NCBI RefSeq assembly: GCF_018882155.1
Contig: NZ_JACVPA010000001.1
Location: 1,116,001 to 1,180,000 of the forward strand
From: Polynucleobacter nymphae
GTDB lineage: Bacteria; Pseudomonadota; Gammaproteobacteria; Burkholderiales; Burkholderiaceae
Length of the DNA: 64,000 nt
Reading direction: 5' to 3'
A program made the position numbers and the translations under genes. Numbering within the stretch: the stretch's first letter is position 1; each line of letters starts with the position of its first letter. A model generated the notes under the pieces. The model saw nothing but the letters and a program-made list of their open reading frames with translations, was not told the origin of the DNA and did no database searches. Below, one piece after another: positions 47,241-57,557 of this stretch.

Positions 47241-48704
47241 TTATCGGGGTAAAACAGATGACCCCATTAAATACTGGTCTACTGCTTGAGCGCATTGGCG
47301 ACCCTCACGAATTGCCCAAACTACAAGAGACTGCCCGCGGCGCATATCACCAGCAGCAAAGACCTTAGAAACATTAGTTTGATAGGCATTTTGTCCTTCT
47401 ACAGTAGCTTTGGCATTGCCGCGAGCATCTTTTTCAACGCCGAAAGCATTGAGAACCTGCTGTACTGGAGATACGAATCCCATTGCCAAAAGTACTAAAT
47501 CTGCCTTGATCTCAAACTCAGAGTTTAGAACTTCAACCATCTTGCCGTCTTTCCACTCCAATCGAACACCAATCAGTTTTTCTACTTTGCCGTTTTTACC
47601 TTCAAAACGCTTTGTTCCTACTGACCAGTCGCGCTCACAACCTTCCTCATGGGAAGATGAGGTGCGGAGCTTGGTTGGCCAATAAGGCCACACCAAAGGC
47701 TTGTTCTCAACTTCGGGGGGCTGCGGGAGTAATTCAAACTGAGTAACGTGTTTTGCACCGTGGCGATTGGATGTGCCAACACAATCAGAGCCAGTATCGC
47801 CGCCACCAATCACAACAACGTGTTTATCAGTTGCCCGGATTTCATTTTTGAAGTCTCCAGCATTCTCTTTATTTTGTGGAATCAAAAATTCCAATGCATA
47901 GTGCACACCAGTCAATTCACGGCCAGGTACAGGCAAGTCACGTGGCTGTTCAGCGCCGCCAGTAATGACTACAGCATCAAAATCTTTCATCAACTGCTCA
48001 GGAGAAACAGTTTTGGTAGAGTAATTTTTTACTTCAGCGCTCATGGCTTCTTTGCCAACAAAAACACCGGTTTCAAATTTCACACCTTCAGCCTGCATCT
48101 GCTCGACACGACGATCGATGAGCCACTTTTCCATTTTGAAATCAGGAATACCATAGCGCAGCAAGCCGCCAATGCGATCGTTCTTTTCAAACACAGTGAC
48201 ATCATGACCAACACGAGCCAACTGCTGAGCGGCAGCCATACCAGCGGGGCCGCCGCCAACAACAGCTACTTTTTTACCAGTCTTGGTTTTAGATGGCTGA
48301 GGCTTAACCCAACCACTTTCCCAACCCTTATCAATAATGGCATGCTCGATAGACTTAATGCCGACAGGAGCACGATTAATGCCTAGAGTACATGCAGCCT
48401 CGCAAGGCGCCGGACAAATACGACCCGTAAACTCTGGAAAGTTATTGGTAGATTGCAAAACATCTAAAGCATTCTTCCAGTCGTTATGGAACACTAAATC
48501 ATTGAAGTCGGGAATGATGTTGTTGACTGGGCATCCATTATTACAAAATGGAATGCCACAATCCATACAACGAGCGCCCTCAATCTTGGCTTCTTCATCA
48601 GTTAAAGCGGCAACGAACTCTTTGTAATGATGGAGACGTTTAACGGGCGCTTCGTATGTTTCCTCGACGCGCTCAAACTCCATAAACCCAGTGACCTTAC
48701 CCAT
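47241..48704 (-). CDS. gltD: glutamate synthase (NADPH) small subunit
   Basis: 487 residues. The N-terminus carries four Fe-S cluster cysteines in '[17 protein letters not shown]' and '[11 protein letters not shown]'. FAD site '[21 protein letters not shown]', NADPH site '[17 protein letters not shown]'. It feeds electrons to GltB. Lies 47 nt after gltB. Confidence 0.97.
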   Translation of the reverse strand: MGKVTGFMEFERVEETYEAPVKRLHHYKEFVAALTDEEAKIEGARCMDCGIPFCNNGCPVNNIIPDFNDLVFHNDWKNALDVLQSTNNFPEFTGRICPAPCEAACTLGINRAPVGIKSIEHAIIDKGWESGWVKPQPSKTKTGKKVAVVGGGPAGMAAAQQLARVGHDVTVFEKNDRIGGLLRYGIPDFKMEKWLIDRRVEQMQAEGVKFETGVFVGKEAMSAEVKNYSTKTVSPEQLMKDFDAVVITGGAEQPRDLPVPGRELTGVHYALEFLIPQNKENAGDFKNEIRATDKHVVVIGGGDTGSDCVGTSNRHGAKHVTQFELLPQPPEVENKPLVWPYWPTKLRTSSSHEEGCERDWSVGTKRFEGKNGKVEKLIGVRLEWKDGKMVEVLNSEFEIKADLVLLAMGFVSPVQQVLNAFGVEKDARGNAKATVEGQNAYQTNVSKVFAAGDMRRGQSLVVWAIREGRQCAQAVDQYLMGSSVLPR

Positions 48705-48751
48705 ATCTAATCCTTAGTATCTTTTCTGAATGTTCGTATTAATTAAGCAAC

Positions 48752-51700
48752 TTAAGCGGCAACAGTTTTGTTTTGCGCCTTGTCCCATAGCTCACCTAGG
48801 GCACGCTTGTACTCAGTTGGGAGGACTTTCACAAAACGGCTGCGGGAATTTTCCCAATCAGCCAAGAGTGCTTTAGCACGCTCTGAACCGGTGTAGCGGA
48901 AATGGCGTTCAATTAAGCCCTTTAAAATTTGCTCATCAGTGATGCGCTCTCCACCATCTTTCACGTCAACTGGGGCGTGCCACTCAGACTGAGGCATCTT
49001 TGCAATTTGCTCTGCAGACGGCAATACCTTTTCTAAAGTTGCCATACTGGTATTGCAGCGCTTATCGAATAAACCATCTTCGTCATAAACGTACGCAATA
49101 CCACCGCTCATACCAGCAGCAAAGTTACGCCCAGTGGCACCAAGCACCGCCACAGTTCCACCAGTCATGTACTCACAACCATGATCGCCAGTACCCTCTA
49201 CAACAGTCGTGGCTCCAGAATTACGTACCGCAAAACGCTCGCCAGCAACGCCATTAAAGAAGGCTTCACCAGCAATTGCGCCGTATAGAACAGTATTACC
49301 AACAATGATGTTCTTGGCTGTATCACCACGGAACTCGTGTGGAGCACGCACAATCACGCGACCCCCAGACAGGCCTTTCCCAACGTAGTCATTACCATCA
49401 CCAACTAAATCTAAGGTAATGCCTCGTGCCAAGAAAGCTGCAAAACTTTGGCCAGCAGTGCCGTTCAATTGAATATGAATAGTGTCATCAGGCAAACCAG
49501 CATGACCGTATCGCTGTGCAACTTCGCCAGAAAGCATTGCACCAACAGTGCGGTTTACGTTCTTCACTGGAACGATAAATGAAACTTTCTCGCCACGCTC
49601 TAATGCAGGCTCACTCTTCTCAATCAAGATATTGTCAAGGGCACTTGCCAAGCCATGATCCTGTGTCAGTACTTGATAACGCGGAACATCACTTGCCACT
49701 TTTGGCTCAGCAAAAATCTTGCTGAAATCCAAACCATGCACTTTCCAGTTATCAATCCCTTTACGGGTATCTAATAAATCCACGCGGCCGATCAGATCAT
49801 CAAACTTACGAATGCCCAATTGCGCCATGATCTCGCGAGCCTCTTCGGCAATAAAGAAGAAGAAGTTCACTACATGCTCAGGCTTGCCAGAGAACTTCTT
49901 GCGCAATTCTGGATCTTGAGTAGCAACACCAACGGGGCAAGTATTCAAATGGCATTTACGCATCATGATGCAACCTTCAACCACCAATGGCGCTGTTGCA
50001 AAACCAAATTCGTCTGCACCCAACAATGCGCCGATCACGACATCACGACCCGTCTTCATTTGGCCGTCAGCCTGAACCCGGATACGGCTACGTAGACCAT
50101 TGAGAACCAGGGTTTGCTGTGTTTCAGCCAAACCGAGTTCCCAGGGTGAACCAGCATGTTTAATCGAAGAAAGGGGGGAAGCGCCTGTACCGCCATCGTG
50201 GCCAGCAATCACCACGTGATCTGCTTTGGCCTTGGCAACACCAGCTGCCACAGTACCAACACCAACCTCTGATACTAACTTCACAGAAACGTCTGCTTTA
50301 GGATTGACGTTCTTTAAGTCATGAATCAATTGAGCAATATCTTCAATCGAGTAAATGTCATGGTGTGGAGGAGGAGAAATTAAACCAACTCCCGGCACGG
50401 AGAAGCGTAACTTACCAATATAGTCAGATACTTTGCCGCCAGGTAATTGACCGCCCTCACCAGGCTTAGCACCTTGTGCCATTTTGATCTGAATTTGATC
50501 TGCAGAGCGCAAGTACTCAGTAGTTACTCCAAAACGACCAGAGGCAACTTGTTTAATTTTGGAGCGCAATGAATCACCATCAAGTAATGGGATATTGGCT
50601 TCAACTACATCGCTGCCCAATACGCTGGCAAGAGTTTCGCCTTTTTTAATTGGGATACCTTTGAGCTCATTAATATAGCGATTTGGATCTTCACCGCCTT
50701 CGCCAGTATTGGACTTACCGCCAATACGATTCATCGCAATTGCCAAAGTAGCATGCGCTTCGGTAGAGATCGATCCTAAAGACATAGCGCCAGTAGCAAA
50801 ACGTTTCACAATTTCTTTGGCAGATTCAACTTCATCTAATGGAATTGCTTTTACTGGATCAATCTTGAATTCAAAGAGACCGCGCAAGGTCATTTGACGT
50901 TTGGTTTGGTCATTGATGATGTTGGCATACTCTTTATACGTCTGGTAGCCCTTCTCTGCACCAATTCGAGTGGAATGCTGTAACTTTGCAATCGTATCTG
51001 GTGTCCACATATGGTCTTCACCACGGATACGAAAGGCATATTCACCACCAGCATCGAGCATATTGGTTAACACTGGATCATTGCTAAAGGCAGAAGTGTG
51101 CATCCGCAGAGCTTCTTCAGCCACCTCAAATACACCGATACCACCAACGTTTGATGGAGTGCCCTTGAAATACTGATGAATAATCTCCTGATTCAAGCCA
51201 ATCGCTTCAAAAATCTGTGAGCCGGTATAAGACATATAGGTAGAGATACCCATCTTGGACATCACTTTTTGCAGGCCCTTACCAACTGCTTTGATATAAT
51301 TCTTAACCGCTTTTTCACCAGACAAATCGCCCGATAAGCCTTTAGCCATATCGGTTAACGTTTCCAAAGCGAGATATGGGTGAACTGCTTCAGCACCATA
51401 GCCAGCCAAGAGCGCAAAGTGGTGTGTTTCACGAGCGCTACCAGTCTCAACCACGAGGCCTACGCTGGTACGCAAACCTTTTTCAACTAAATGTTGGTGA
51501 ATTGCAGAGGTCGCCAGTAAAGCGGGAATCGCAACATGCTTCTCGTCAACTTGACGATCGCTCACGATCAAGATGTTGTAACCAGAACGTACTGCATCAG
51601 CTGCTTCTGCGCACAAAGATGCTAAGCGAGCTTCAATACCAGCTCTGCCCCATACCGCCGGATAGCAAATATCTAATTCATAAGAGCGAAATTTACCATT

Positions 51701-53497
51701 GGTGTAGTGGCCAATATGACGAATCTTAGTGATGTCATCAAAATCTAAAATTGGCTGACTCACTTCTAAGCGCATTGGCGGGTTGATGTTGTTGGTATCT
51801 AATAAGTTAGGTTTTGGCCCAATGAATGACACCAATGACATCACCATATTCTCGCGAATAGGGTCAATTGGAGGATTAGTAACCTGTGCAAATAATTGCT
51901 TGAAGTAGTTATATAAGGGCTTGTTCTTGTTGGAAAGAACAGCTAATGGGCTATCGTTACCCATTGAACCAATCGCCTCTTCACCATTCATGGCCATTGG
52001 CGCCATCAGGTACTTGATATCTTCTTGGGTATAACCAAACGCCTGTTGACGGTCTAATAATTTAGCCGCTGGACGAATCGTCGTTTTTTCATCAACCAAG
52101 TCGGCCTTGCTTGCGTCAACCTCATCTAGCTTGACACGAACTGCATCGATCCAGCTCTTGTATGGCTTAGCATTTGATACGGCATTCTTGAGTTCAACGT
52201 CATCAATAATGCGACCTTGCTCCATGTCGATCATAAACATTTTGCCTGGCTGTAGACGCCATTTTTGAATAATCTTGGTTTCTGGAATTGGCAATACGCC
52301 AGCCTCAGAAGCCATGATGACCAAGTCATCATCGGTTACGTAATAACGCGCTGGACGCAAACCATTGCGGTCTAAAGTTGCGCCGATTTGACGACCATCG
52401 GTAAATGCCATTGCAGCTGGGCCATCCCATGGCTCCATCATGGCTGCGTGATATTCATAGAAAGCACGGCGGTTGTCATCCATTAATGTATGCTGCTCCC
52501 ATGCCTCAGGAATCATCATCATCATGGCTTGCGCCAATGGATAACCTGACATCACTAAGAGCTCTAGGCAGTTATCAAAACTAGCTGTATCTGACTGGCC
52601 TGGGTAAATCAGTGGCCATAATTTTTGCAAGTCATCACCAAGCACTGGGGAGCTGATTGCTCCCTCGCGTGCATTAACCCAATTGACATTACCTTTAACA
52701 GTATTAATTTCACCGTTGTGAGCAATCATGCGGTATGGGTGAGCCAACTCCCAAGCAGGAAAAGTATTGGTAGAGAACCGTTGGTGCACTAACGCTAATG
52801 CTGATACGGTACGGGGATCTTGCAAGTCCTGGTAATACGCACCCACCTGATTAGCTAGCAGCAAACCCTTGTAAACAATGGTTCGGGCAGACATTGAAGC
52901 AACAAAATATTCTTTACCATGCTTCAAATGTAAATCTTGAATTGCATGGCTCGCAGTTTTACGAATGACGTACAGCTTGCGCTCAAGCGCATCAGTCGTC
53001 ATGATGTCGCGGCCACGGCCAATAAAAATTTGACGAATGAATGGCTCTGTCATTTGCACTGTTGGAGACATTGGCAACTTCACATCTACTGGCACATCTC
53101 TCCAACCCAAAACAACCTGGCCCTCTAAGCGGACGGTGCGCTCCAACTCTTGTTCACAAGCTAAACGTGATGCCTGCTCTTTTGGCAAGAAAATCATGCC
53201 AACGCCGTACTCGCCTAAAGGCGGCAAGGTGACGGCTTGTTTAGCCATTTCTTCGCGGTACAAAGTATCGGGAATCTGAATCAAGATGCCAGCACCATCA
53301 CCCATCAATGGGTCAGCACCAACAGCACCCCGGTGATCTAGGTTTTCCAAAATCTGCAAACCTTGGCTAACAATCTCGTGGGATTTCTTGCCTTTAATAT
53401 GCGCGACAAATCCTACGCCACAGGCATCATGCTCATTTCGAGGGTCGTATAAACCTTGAGCGATTGGGCGAAGATCAGAATTGAATTGTGTAGTCAT
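48752..53497 (-). CDS. gltB: glutamate synthase (NADPH) large subunit
   Basis: 1581 residues from the ATG at 53497. A longer in-frame reading to 53617 would pass through the predicted promoter and an inverted repeat, so it is rejected. The amidotransferase Cys is at residue 26 (Ala-Cys-Gly-Val-Gly), exposed after removal of a short propeptide. FMN and central domains follow, with the 3Fe-4S ligands in '[17 protein letters not shown]', then the GXGXG C-terminal beta-helix. Makes two glutamate from 2-oxoglutarate and glutamine. The 120-bp upstream stretch holds its promoter. Confidence 0.97.
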   Translation of the reverse strand: MTTQFNSDLRPIAQGLYDPRNEHDACGVGFVAHIKGKKSHEIVSQGLQILENLDHRGAVGADPLMGDGAGILIQIPDTLYREEMAKQAVTLPPLGEYGVGMIFLPKEQASRLACEQELERTVRLEGQVVLGWRDVPVDVKLPMSPTVQMTEPFIRQIFIGRGRDIMTTDALERKLYVIRKTASHAIQDLHLKHGKEYFVASMSARTIVYKGLLLANQVGAYYQDLQDPRTVSALALVHQRFSTNTFPAWELAHPYRMIAHNGEINTVKGNVNWVNAREGAISSPVLGDDLQKLWPLIYPGQSDTASFDNCLELLVMSGYPLAQAMMMMIPEAWEQHTLMDDNRRAFYEYHAAMMEPWDGPAAMAFTDGRQIGATLDRNGLRPARYYVTDDDLVIMASEAGVLPIPETKIIQKWRLQPGKMFMIDMEQGRIIDDVELKNAVSNAKPYKSWIDAVRVKLDEVDASKADLVDEKTTIRPAAKLLDRQQAFGYTQEDIKYLMAPMAMNGEEAIGSMGNDSPLAVLSNKNKPLYNYFKQLFAQVTNPPIDPIRENMVMSLVSFIGPKPNLLDTNNINPPMRLEVSQPILDFDDITKIRHIGHYTNGKFRSYELDICYPAVWGRAGIEARLASLCAEAADAVRSGYNILIVSDRQVDEKHVAIPALLATSAIHQHLVEKGLRTSVGLVVETGSARETHHFALLAGYGAEAVHPYLALETLTDMAKGLSGDLSGEKAVKNYIKAVGKGLQKVMSKMGISTYMSYTGSQIFEAIGLNQEIIHQYFKGTPSNVGGIGVFEVAEEALRMHTSAFSNDPVLTNMLDAGGEYAFRIRGEDHMWTPDTIAKLQHSTRIGAEKGYQTYKEYANIINDQTKRQMTLRGLFEFKIDPVKAIPLDEVESAKEIVKRFATGAMSLGSISTEAHATLAIAMNRIGGKSNTGEGGEDPNRYINELKGIPIKKGETLASVLGSDVVEANIPLLDGDSLRSKIKQVASGRFGVTTEYLRSADQIQIKMAQGAKPGEGGQLPGGKVSDYIGKLRFSVPGVGLISPPPHHDIYSIEDIAQLIHDLKNVNPKADVSVKLVSEVGVGTVAAGVAKAKADHVVIAGHDGGTGASPLSSIKHAGSPWELGLAETQQTLVLNGLRSRIRVQADGQMKTGRDVVIGALLGADEFGFATAPLVVEGCIMMRKCHLNTCPVGVATQDPELRKKFSGKPEHVVNFFFFIAEEAREIMAQLGIRKFDDLIGRVDLLDTRKGIDNWKVHGLDFSKIFAEPKVASDVPRYQVLTQDHGLASALDNILIEKSEPALERGEKVSFIVPVKNVNRTVGAMLSGEVAQRYGHAGLPDDTIHIQLNGTAGQSFAAFLARGITLDLVGDGNDYVGKGLSGGRVIVRAPHEFRGDTAKNIIVGNTVLYGAIAGEAFFNGVAGERFAVRNSGATTVVEGTGDHGCEYMTGGTVAVLGATGRNFAAGMSGGIAYVYDEDGLFDKRCNTSMATLEKVLPSAEQIAKMPQSEWHAPVDVKDGGERITDEQILKGLIERHFRYTGSERAKALLADWENSRSRFVKVLPTEYKRALGELWDKAQNKTVAA

Positions 53498-53543
53498 AGT
53501 ATTTCCGAGGGGCGACAAAGGCCTGATTACTTTTGGAGGATCA

Positions 53544-53572
53544 AATATAGGTGAATACCCATACCGATGCAA
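53544..53572 (-). promoter_or_regulatory. predicted sigma-70 promoter for gltBD
   Basis: On the minus strand a -35 TTGCAT (53567-53572) and a -10 TATATT (53544-53549) at the ideal 17-base spacing. Transcription would start near 53537, about 40 nt ahead of the gltB ATG. Just upstream (53586-53644) lies an inverted repeat that may have been brought in with the transposase. Confidence 0.5.
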
Positions 53573-53585
53573 TAGAAATAAAATG

Positions 53586-53644
53586 AGTCTGTCCCATTTA
53601 TTGATGTGGCGCACCAAAATAAACTATTTAAATGGGGACAGAGT
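53586..53644. repeat. imperfect inverted repeat with CTGTCCC core (REP-like)
   Basis: Left arm AGTCTGTCCCATTTA (53586-53600) and right arm TAAATGGGGACAGAGT (53629-53644) are complementary except for one mismatch and one extra base, around a 28-nt spacer. CTGTCCC/GGGGACAG sequences are often seen next to REP-associated transposases, which supports a link with the transposase gene 26 bp away. It sits directly upstream of the gltB promoter. Confidence 0.7.
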
Positions 53645-53656
53645 TGTATACCCTCA

Positions 53657-53706
53657 CCCTAGAAAAATTCTAAGTTACTGAATTTATTAGCTTAATTTTT
53701 CTAGGG
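53657..53706. repeat. hairpin with perfect 13-bp stem at the transposase 3' end
   Basis: CCCTAGAAAAATT (53657-53669) is exactly complementary to AATTTTTCTAGGG (53694-53706), with a further CTAA/TTAG pairing after a 3-nt bulge. It covers the stop codon and last 11 codons of the transposase gene. It may be a terminator-like structure or the element's own recognition hairpin; there is no clean T-tract after it. Confidence 0.7.
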
Positions 53707-54374
53707 CGGCCACGATCCCGAATTTGGGTGAGCTCTGGATCATCTTTAAATAGCTTTTTAGCATAAATATCACTAACCCAAGGCTTTGATCGAAGCAAGG
53801 CTTCCGTAATTTGCTGGTCCTCCCAGTGGGGCGCCCCATCTTTTACAAAGCTGGCCCAGCTCATTTGTCTTTCAAAAGGGGTATTACCCAACTTCCAAAA
53901 GTGCTGGTGGTCAACCAACCAAGACTCTGCATTTCCCCCAATATGGCTTGCAAAGCTAGTCCAACTGGAATCTTGGGGGGTGGATTCATAACCTGCCCTG
54001 ACTGGATTTAACTCGATATAGCGTTGGCAACGTAAAAAATAATCTGGATCAATTAAGGAGGAGCGATAACGTCCCTCCCAAATGGTTCCAGATCGTTTGT
54101 GCTGTTGATTGAAATACTGCACATAACGTCTACCCAAGGACTGCATTGTTTTAGCGAGCGACTCTTTGTTTTGCGGCGTCATCAACAAATGCACATGATT
54201 GGGCATTAATGCAAATGCATGGACTGCACAACCAAATTGTTTTGCGGCCTCTCGCAACCAATCTAAATAAGTGCGACGGTCTTCAGAACTAAAGAAAAGA
54301 GTTTCTCGATTATTGCCACGAACCATCACATGCATTACTTGGCCAGGTATTACAGTGCGCGCTTGCCGAGCCAT
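53670..54374 (-). CDS. REP-associated tyrosine transposase (Y1_Tnp, IS200-like)
   Basis: 234 residues. HUH motif His60-Val-His62 in 'ALMPNHVHLLMTP' and the likely catalytic Tyr84 or Tyr87 in 'RRYVQYFNQQH'. 'GTIWEGRYRSSLID' and 'RYIELNPVRAGY' are hallmarks of RAYT proteins, which usually sit as single-copy genes next to REP hairpins rather than in mobile IS copies. A helix-rich basic tail ends in 'RDRGRPRKIKLINS'. It starts 12 nt after the mrcA stop, on the same strand, so it may be read from the mrcA transcript. Confidence 0.9.
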   Translation of the reverse strand: MARQARTVIPGQVMHVMVRGNNRETLFFSSEDRRTYLDWLREAAKQFGCAVHAFALMPNHVHLLMTPQNKESLAKTMQSLGRRYVQYFNQQHKRSGTIWEGRYRSSLIDPDYFLRCQRYIELNPVRAGYESTPQDSSWTSFASHIGGNAESWLVDHQHFWKLGNTPFERQMSWASFVKDGAPHWEDQQITEALLRSKPWVSDIYAKKLFKDDPELTQIRDRGRPRKIKLINSVT

Positions 54375-54386
54375 TTTGAAAACGAA

Positions 54387-56723
54387 CTACTGAAGTTCGC
54401 GGGGGGCGCCACTACGAGAAAACTCAGGGATAAACCAATCGCCGTCAGCTTGTGTCACACCAGTTGGAACTTCACGTGATTCTTGTGGCACATCTTTTAG
54501 AGCTACAGACATGTAAGAGATCCACATTGGTAAAGCAAGCCCACCACCCGTTTCGCGATCACCCAAGCTAGCTGGCTTATCAAAACCAATCCAAGCAATC
54601 GCCACTATTTTGGGGTTGTAGCCAGCGAACCAAGCATCATGAGATTCATTGGTAGTGCCAGTCTTTCCAGCAATATCACTGCGACCCAATTTAGCTCTAG
54701 CGGATGCAGCCGTGCCAGTCTTAGTCACCTCTTGTAGCATGCTATCCATTACGAAAGCAGTGCGTGCATCTAAAACACGTGTAGCACCATCGCCAACACG
54801 AACAGGTTTAGCCTCAAATAAAACCTCCCCTTTAGAGTCCATCATCTTATCGATTAGAAAGGGGTCTACACGATAGCCGCCATTTGCAAACACGCTGTAG
54901 GCTGAGGCCATCTGCAAAGGCGTTACCGAACCTGCTCCCAAAGCCATCGTCAAATAAGGTGGATGTTTTTCAGGCTCAAAACCAAACCGCTGAATATATT
55001 CTTGGGCATATGAAGGGCCGATTGCACGAATCACGCGAACTGAAACTAAATTCTTAGACTTTGCTAATGCTGTACGCAAGCGCATCATGCCTTCATATTT
55101 ACCATCGTAGTTCTTTGGCTCCCAGGCCTGACTGCCCGTCTCCATGCTACCAATTGATAAAGGCGCATCGTTCACCATAGTGCTTGGTGTAAAACCTTTT
55201 TCAATTGCAGCGGCATAAATAAAAGGCTTGAAAGAGGAGCCTGGCTGACGCAAGGCTTGAGTCACGTGGTTGAACTGATTGCGGCGGAAATCGAAGCCGC
55301 CAACGAGAGACAAAATTGCGCCCGTATCTGCATTCATAGAGACGAAAGCTGCCTCGACTTGGGGCAACTGCGCTAACTTCCAAGTGCCACCATCCAATAG
55401 TAGCCTCACTACCGCGCCCGGGCGTAAACGTTTTTTGGGCTGAGTACTATCGGTAATTGATGCGGAAGCTAATTTCATGCCATCACCTTTTAAAGTGACC
55501 GTATCGCCTGTAGCAATCATGACTTGCATTTCTTTTGGCTTCACATCAAGGACAACGCCAGACTGCAAATCATCTAATTGTGGATAAGCAAGCAAAGCCT
55601 CATCAATGGCGCGTTGGCGCTTAACGCGATCCTCAGGAAGATCAATAAAACCCTCTGGACCACGATAAGCGTGACGTAAGTCATACTCAAAAATACCGCG
55701 ACGTACAGCTTTATACGCGGCGTCTTGGTCCGCTTTTAAGATCGTTGTGTAGACATCGATTCCTTGGGAGTAAATAGCCTCACCATATTGGTTAAATAGT
55801 AACTGGCGCACCATTTCTGCAGGAAAGTCTGCACGTACCGCAAATTCATTGCCCAAACCGCGAATGCGCAACTCCTCAATCATGGCCTTTTGATACTCCT
55901 CTGGGGAGATATATCCAAGGTCACGCATGCGTTGCAATATATATTCCTGACGAATCTTAGCGCGACGAAAATTGCTAACTGGGTTGTACGCCGAGGGGGC
56001 CTTAGGCAGGCCAGCTAACATTGCAGACTCTGCAATCGTGATGTCTTTTAATTCTTTACCAAAATAAATCTGGGCTGCACTCGAAAAACCATAAGCCCTC
56101 TGACCTAAGAAAATCTGATTCATATAGATTTCGAGAATCTTATCTTTGGTTAGTTGAGACTCGATTTCCCAGGCTAGTAAAACTTCATAAATTTTTCGAC
56201 TAAAAGTTTTCTCATTGCTCAGGAAAAAGTTTCGAGCCACCTGCATGGTGATGGTGGAGGCGCCTTGAGATAAATGCCCACGCAGATTAGTCAAAGTGGC
56301 CCGCAAAATCCCCACATAATCGACCCCGCCATGAGAGTAGAAGCGATCATCCTCGATAGCCAAAACAGCATTGCGCATACTTTGTGGAATTTCATCCAAA
56401 GGGATAACCTTACGGCGCTCTTCGCCAAACTCGCCAATCAAAACCTTATCGGCCGTATAAATCCGCAGAGGGGTTTTTGGGTTGTAATCTGTTAAAGCCG
56501 AGATTTTCGGTAAATTGGGCTTGGCTACTAAAAATGCGTAGCCCATCAGCAGCATTACCACTAAGGCAAATACCACGCCAATAATCAACATTGCCTTCAC
56601 CAAAGGATTACTAGAAGATTTACGGGGTGAACCAGGCCCTACTCGGGAATATCGCGGACCTTTATCGAGCTGACGGATTAGTCGTTGGTTTTGCGGCGGC
56701 TTGTCTTTTGGGGGGAAGGCCAT
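54387..56723 (-). CDS. mrcA: penicillin-binding protein 1A (bifunctional)
   Basis: 778 residues. N-terminal membrane anchor (about 45-68), glycosyltransferase domain with catalytic Glu in 'AVLAIEDDRFYSHGGVD' and 'GASTITMQVARNFFLS', then the transpeptidase with SxxK Ser in 'RQPGSSFKPFIYAAA', SxN 'AKSKNLVSV' and KTGT 'DIAGKTGTTNES'. It polymerises and cross-links peptidoglycan in the periplasm. It is divergent from the secretin locus, as in canonical betaproteobacteria. Confidence 0.97.
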   Translation of the reverse strand: MAFPPKDKPPQNQRLIRQLDKGPRYSRVGPGSPRKSSSNPLVKAMLIIGVVFALVVMLLMGYAFLVAKPNLPKISALTDYNPKTPLRIYTADKVLIGEFGEERRKVIPLDEIPQSMRNAVLAIEDDRFYSHGGVDYVGILRATLTNLRGHLSQGASTITMQVARNFFLSNEKTFSRKIYEVLLAWEIESQLTKDKILEIYMNQIFLGQRAYGFSSAAQIYFGKELKDITIAESAMLAGLPKAPSAYNPVSNFRRAKIRQEYILQRMRDLGYISPEEYQKAMIEELRIRGLGNEFAVRADFPAEMVRQLLFNQYGEAIYSQGIDVYTTILKADQDAAYKAVRRGIFEYDLRHAYRGPEGFIDLPEDRVKRQRAIDEALLAYPQLDDLQSGVVLDVKPKEMQVMIATGDTVTLKGDGMKLASASITDSTQPKKRLRPGAVVRLLLDGGTWKLAQLPQVEAAFVSMNADTGAILSLVGGFDFRRNQFNHVTQALRQPGSSFKPFIYAAAIEKGFTPSTMVNDAPLSIGSMETGSQAWEPKNYDGKYEGMMRLRTALAKSKNLVSVRVIRAIGPSYAQEYIQRFGFEPEKHPPYLTMALGAGSVTPLQMASAYSVFANGGYRVDPFLIDKMMDSKGEVLFEAKPVRVGDGATRVLDARTAFVMDSMLQEVTKTGTAASARAKLGRSDIAGKTGTTNESHDAWFAGYNPKIVAIAWIGFDKPASLGDRETGGGLALPMWISYMSVALKDVPQESREVPTGVTQADGDWFIPEFSRSGAPRELQ

Positions 56724-56822
56724 AAGCTCAAATTATATGGTGCTTAAGTAATTTCCCTAAAAGCTCTAAAAGCCTAGTTTTTGAGCTTTTAGAGGTGTCT
56801 TTGCTGACATCAGCTTCAAACT

Positions 56823-57557
56823 ATGCTGATGGCTATTCTTAGGCTAAACCTGAAAAATGTAGGCATGCCATCACGCCATATTTCTCCACAATCTTTTGAT
56901 GAAATTTTGAGTGAGCTTGGTGATGATCCAGCGATTCCTGATCCCCATGGGATACGTAAAACTGCTTCCTCCAAAAGTCCTCCTCTAGAGCATCCAAAAC
57001 TGAGCAAAGAGGGCGCCCAGCTAGATGCCTTAAGTAATCCAAATCTTTTGAATCAACTCCAAAAATTGGGAGGATTTTTTGCTTTTGGGGCGTGTTTAAT
57101 AATTATTGGTATTGCGCTTTTTATTGCCTATGGGGCTCTAAAAACAAGTTTTGAAGCTACCCTCCAAGAGTCCCAGAAGGAAATTTCTGAGCTTAAAAAA
57201 GAATTAGCCATACTGCGCACTGAACTACAAAGTGAACAAGATGATCTATATGAAGCCATAGATTCAATAGAAGTGAGTATTCACTCATTAATAGAGAATA
57301 AACCAACTAAACAAGTTTTTACGAAGCCTCAAGCGCATCCTCATGAGGCTGAACTGCGTCGCTGGCGTTATTTGGGGGCGAGTGAAATGGGTGGTTCTCG
57401 CCAGGCGTTTTTTCATACTGGGAAGAGCAATGTGATGTTTCAAAAAGGGATGCTTGTTTTGGGGGATTGGCGATTGACCCAGCTTGAGAAAGATCTCGCA
57501 ACCCTAACCCATAGCCAAGGCAAAACCTTACACATTAAACCCTCCAAAACCGAATGA
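56823..57557 (+). CDS. membrane/coiled-coil protein, possible PilP/PilO-like partner of the secretin
   Basis: 244 residues, not recognised as a known family. A cytoplasmic-side N-terminus (1-80) is followed by one membrane helix (about 82-106), a coiled coil (107-160), then a small C-terminal domain (about 174-240). That domain's pattern, 'ELRRWRYLGASEMGGSRQAF' through a Gly-x-Gly stretch to a final short strand, resembles the PilP/GspC beta domain; this is inference. TM plus coiled coil recalls PilN/PilO. The stop overlaps the secretin start as ATGA, indicating coupled translation. The start could be 56823 or the later ATG at 56865, which has a GTAGG just ahead. Confidence 0.65.
   Translation: MLMAILRLNLKNVGMPSRHISPQSFDEILSELGDDPAIPDPHGIRKTASSKSPPLEHPKLSKEGAQLDALSNPNLLNQLQKLGGFFAFGACLIIIGIALFIAYGALKTSFEATLQESQKEISELKKELAILRTELQSEQDDLYEAIDSIEVSIHSLIENKPTKQVFTKPQAHPHEAELRRWRYLGASEMGGSRQAFFHTGKSNVMFQKGMLVLGDWRLTQLEKDLATLTHSQGKTLHIKPSKTE

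Noticed and set aside
47748..48386. Long open frame (212 codons) opposite gltD
   Set aside because: Lies fully antisense to a well-conserved gene; the protein has low-complexity, Phe/Ser/His-rich composition, no motif and no ribosome-binding site.
53498..53617. Forty-residue N-terminal extension of GltB
   Set aside because: Would run through the best promoter match and an inverted repeat, and places the processed Cys far from the terminus. The ATG at 53497 gives the family's normal N-terminus.
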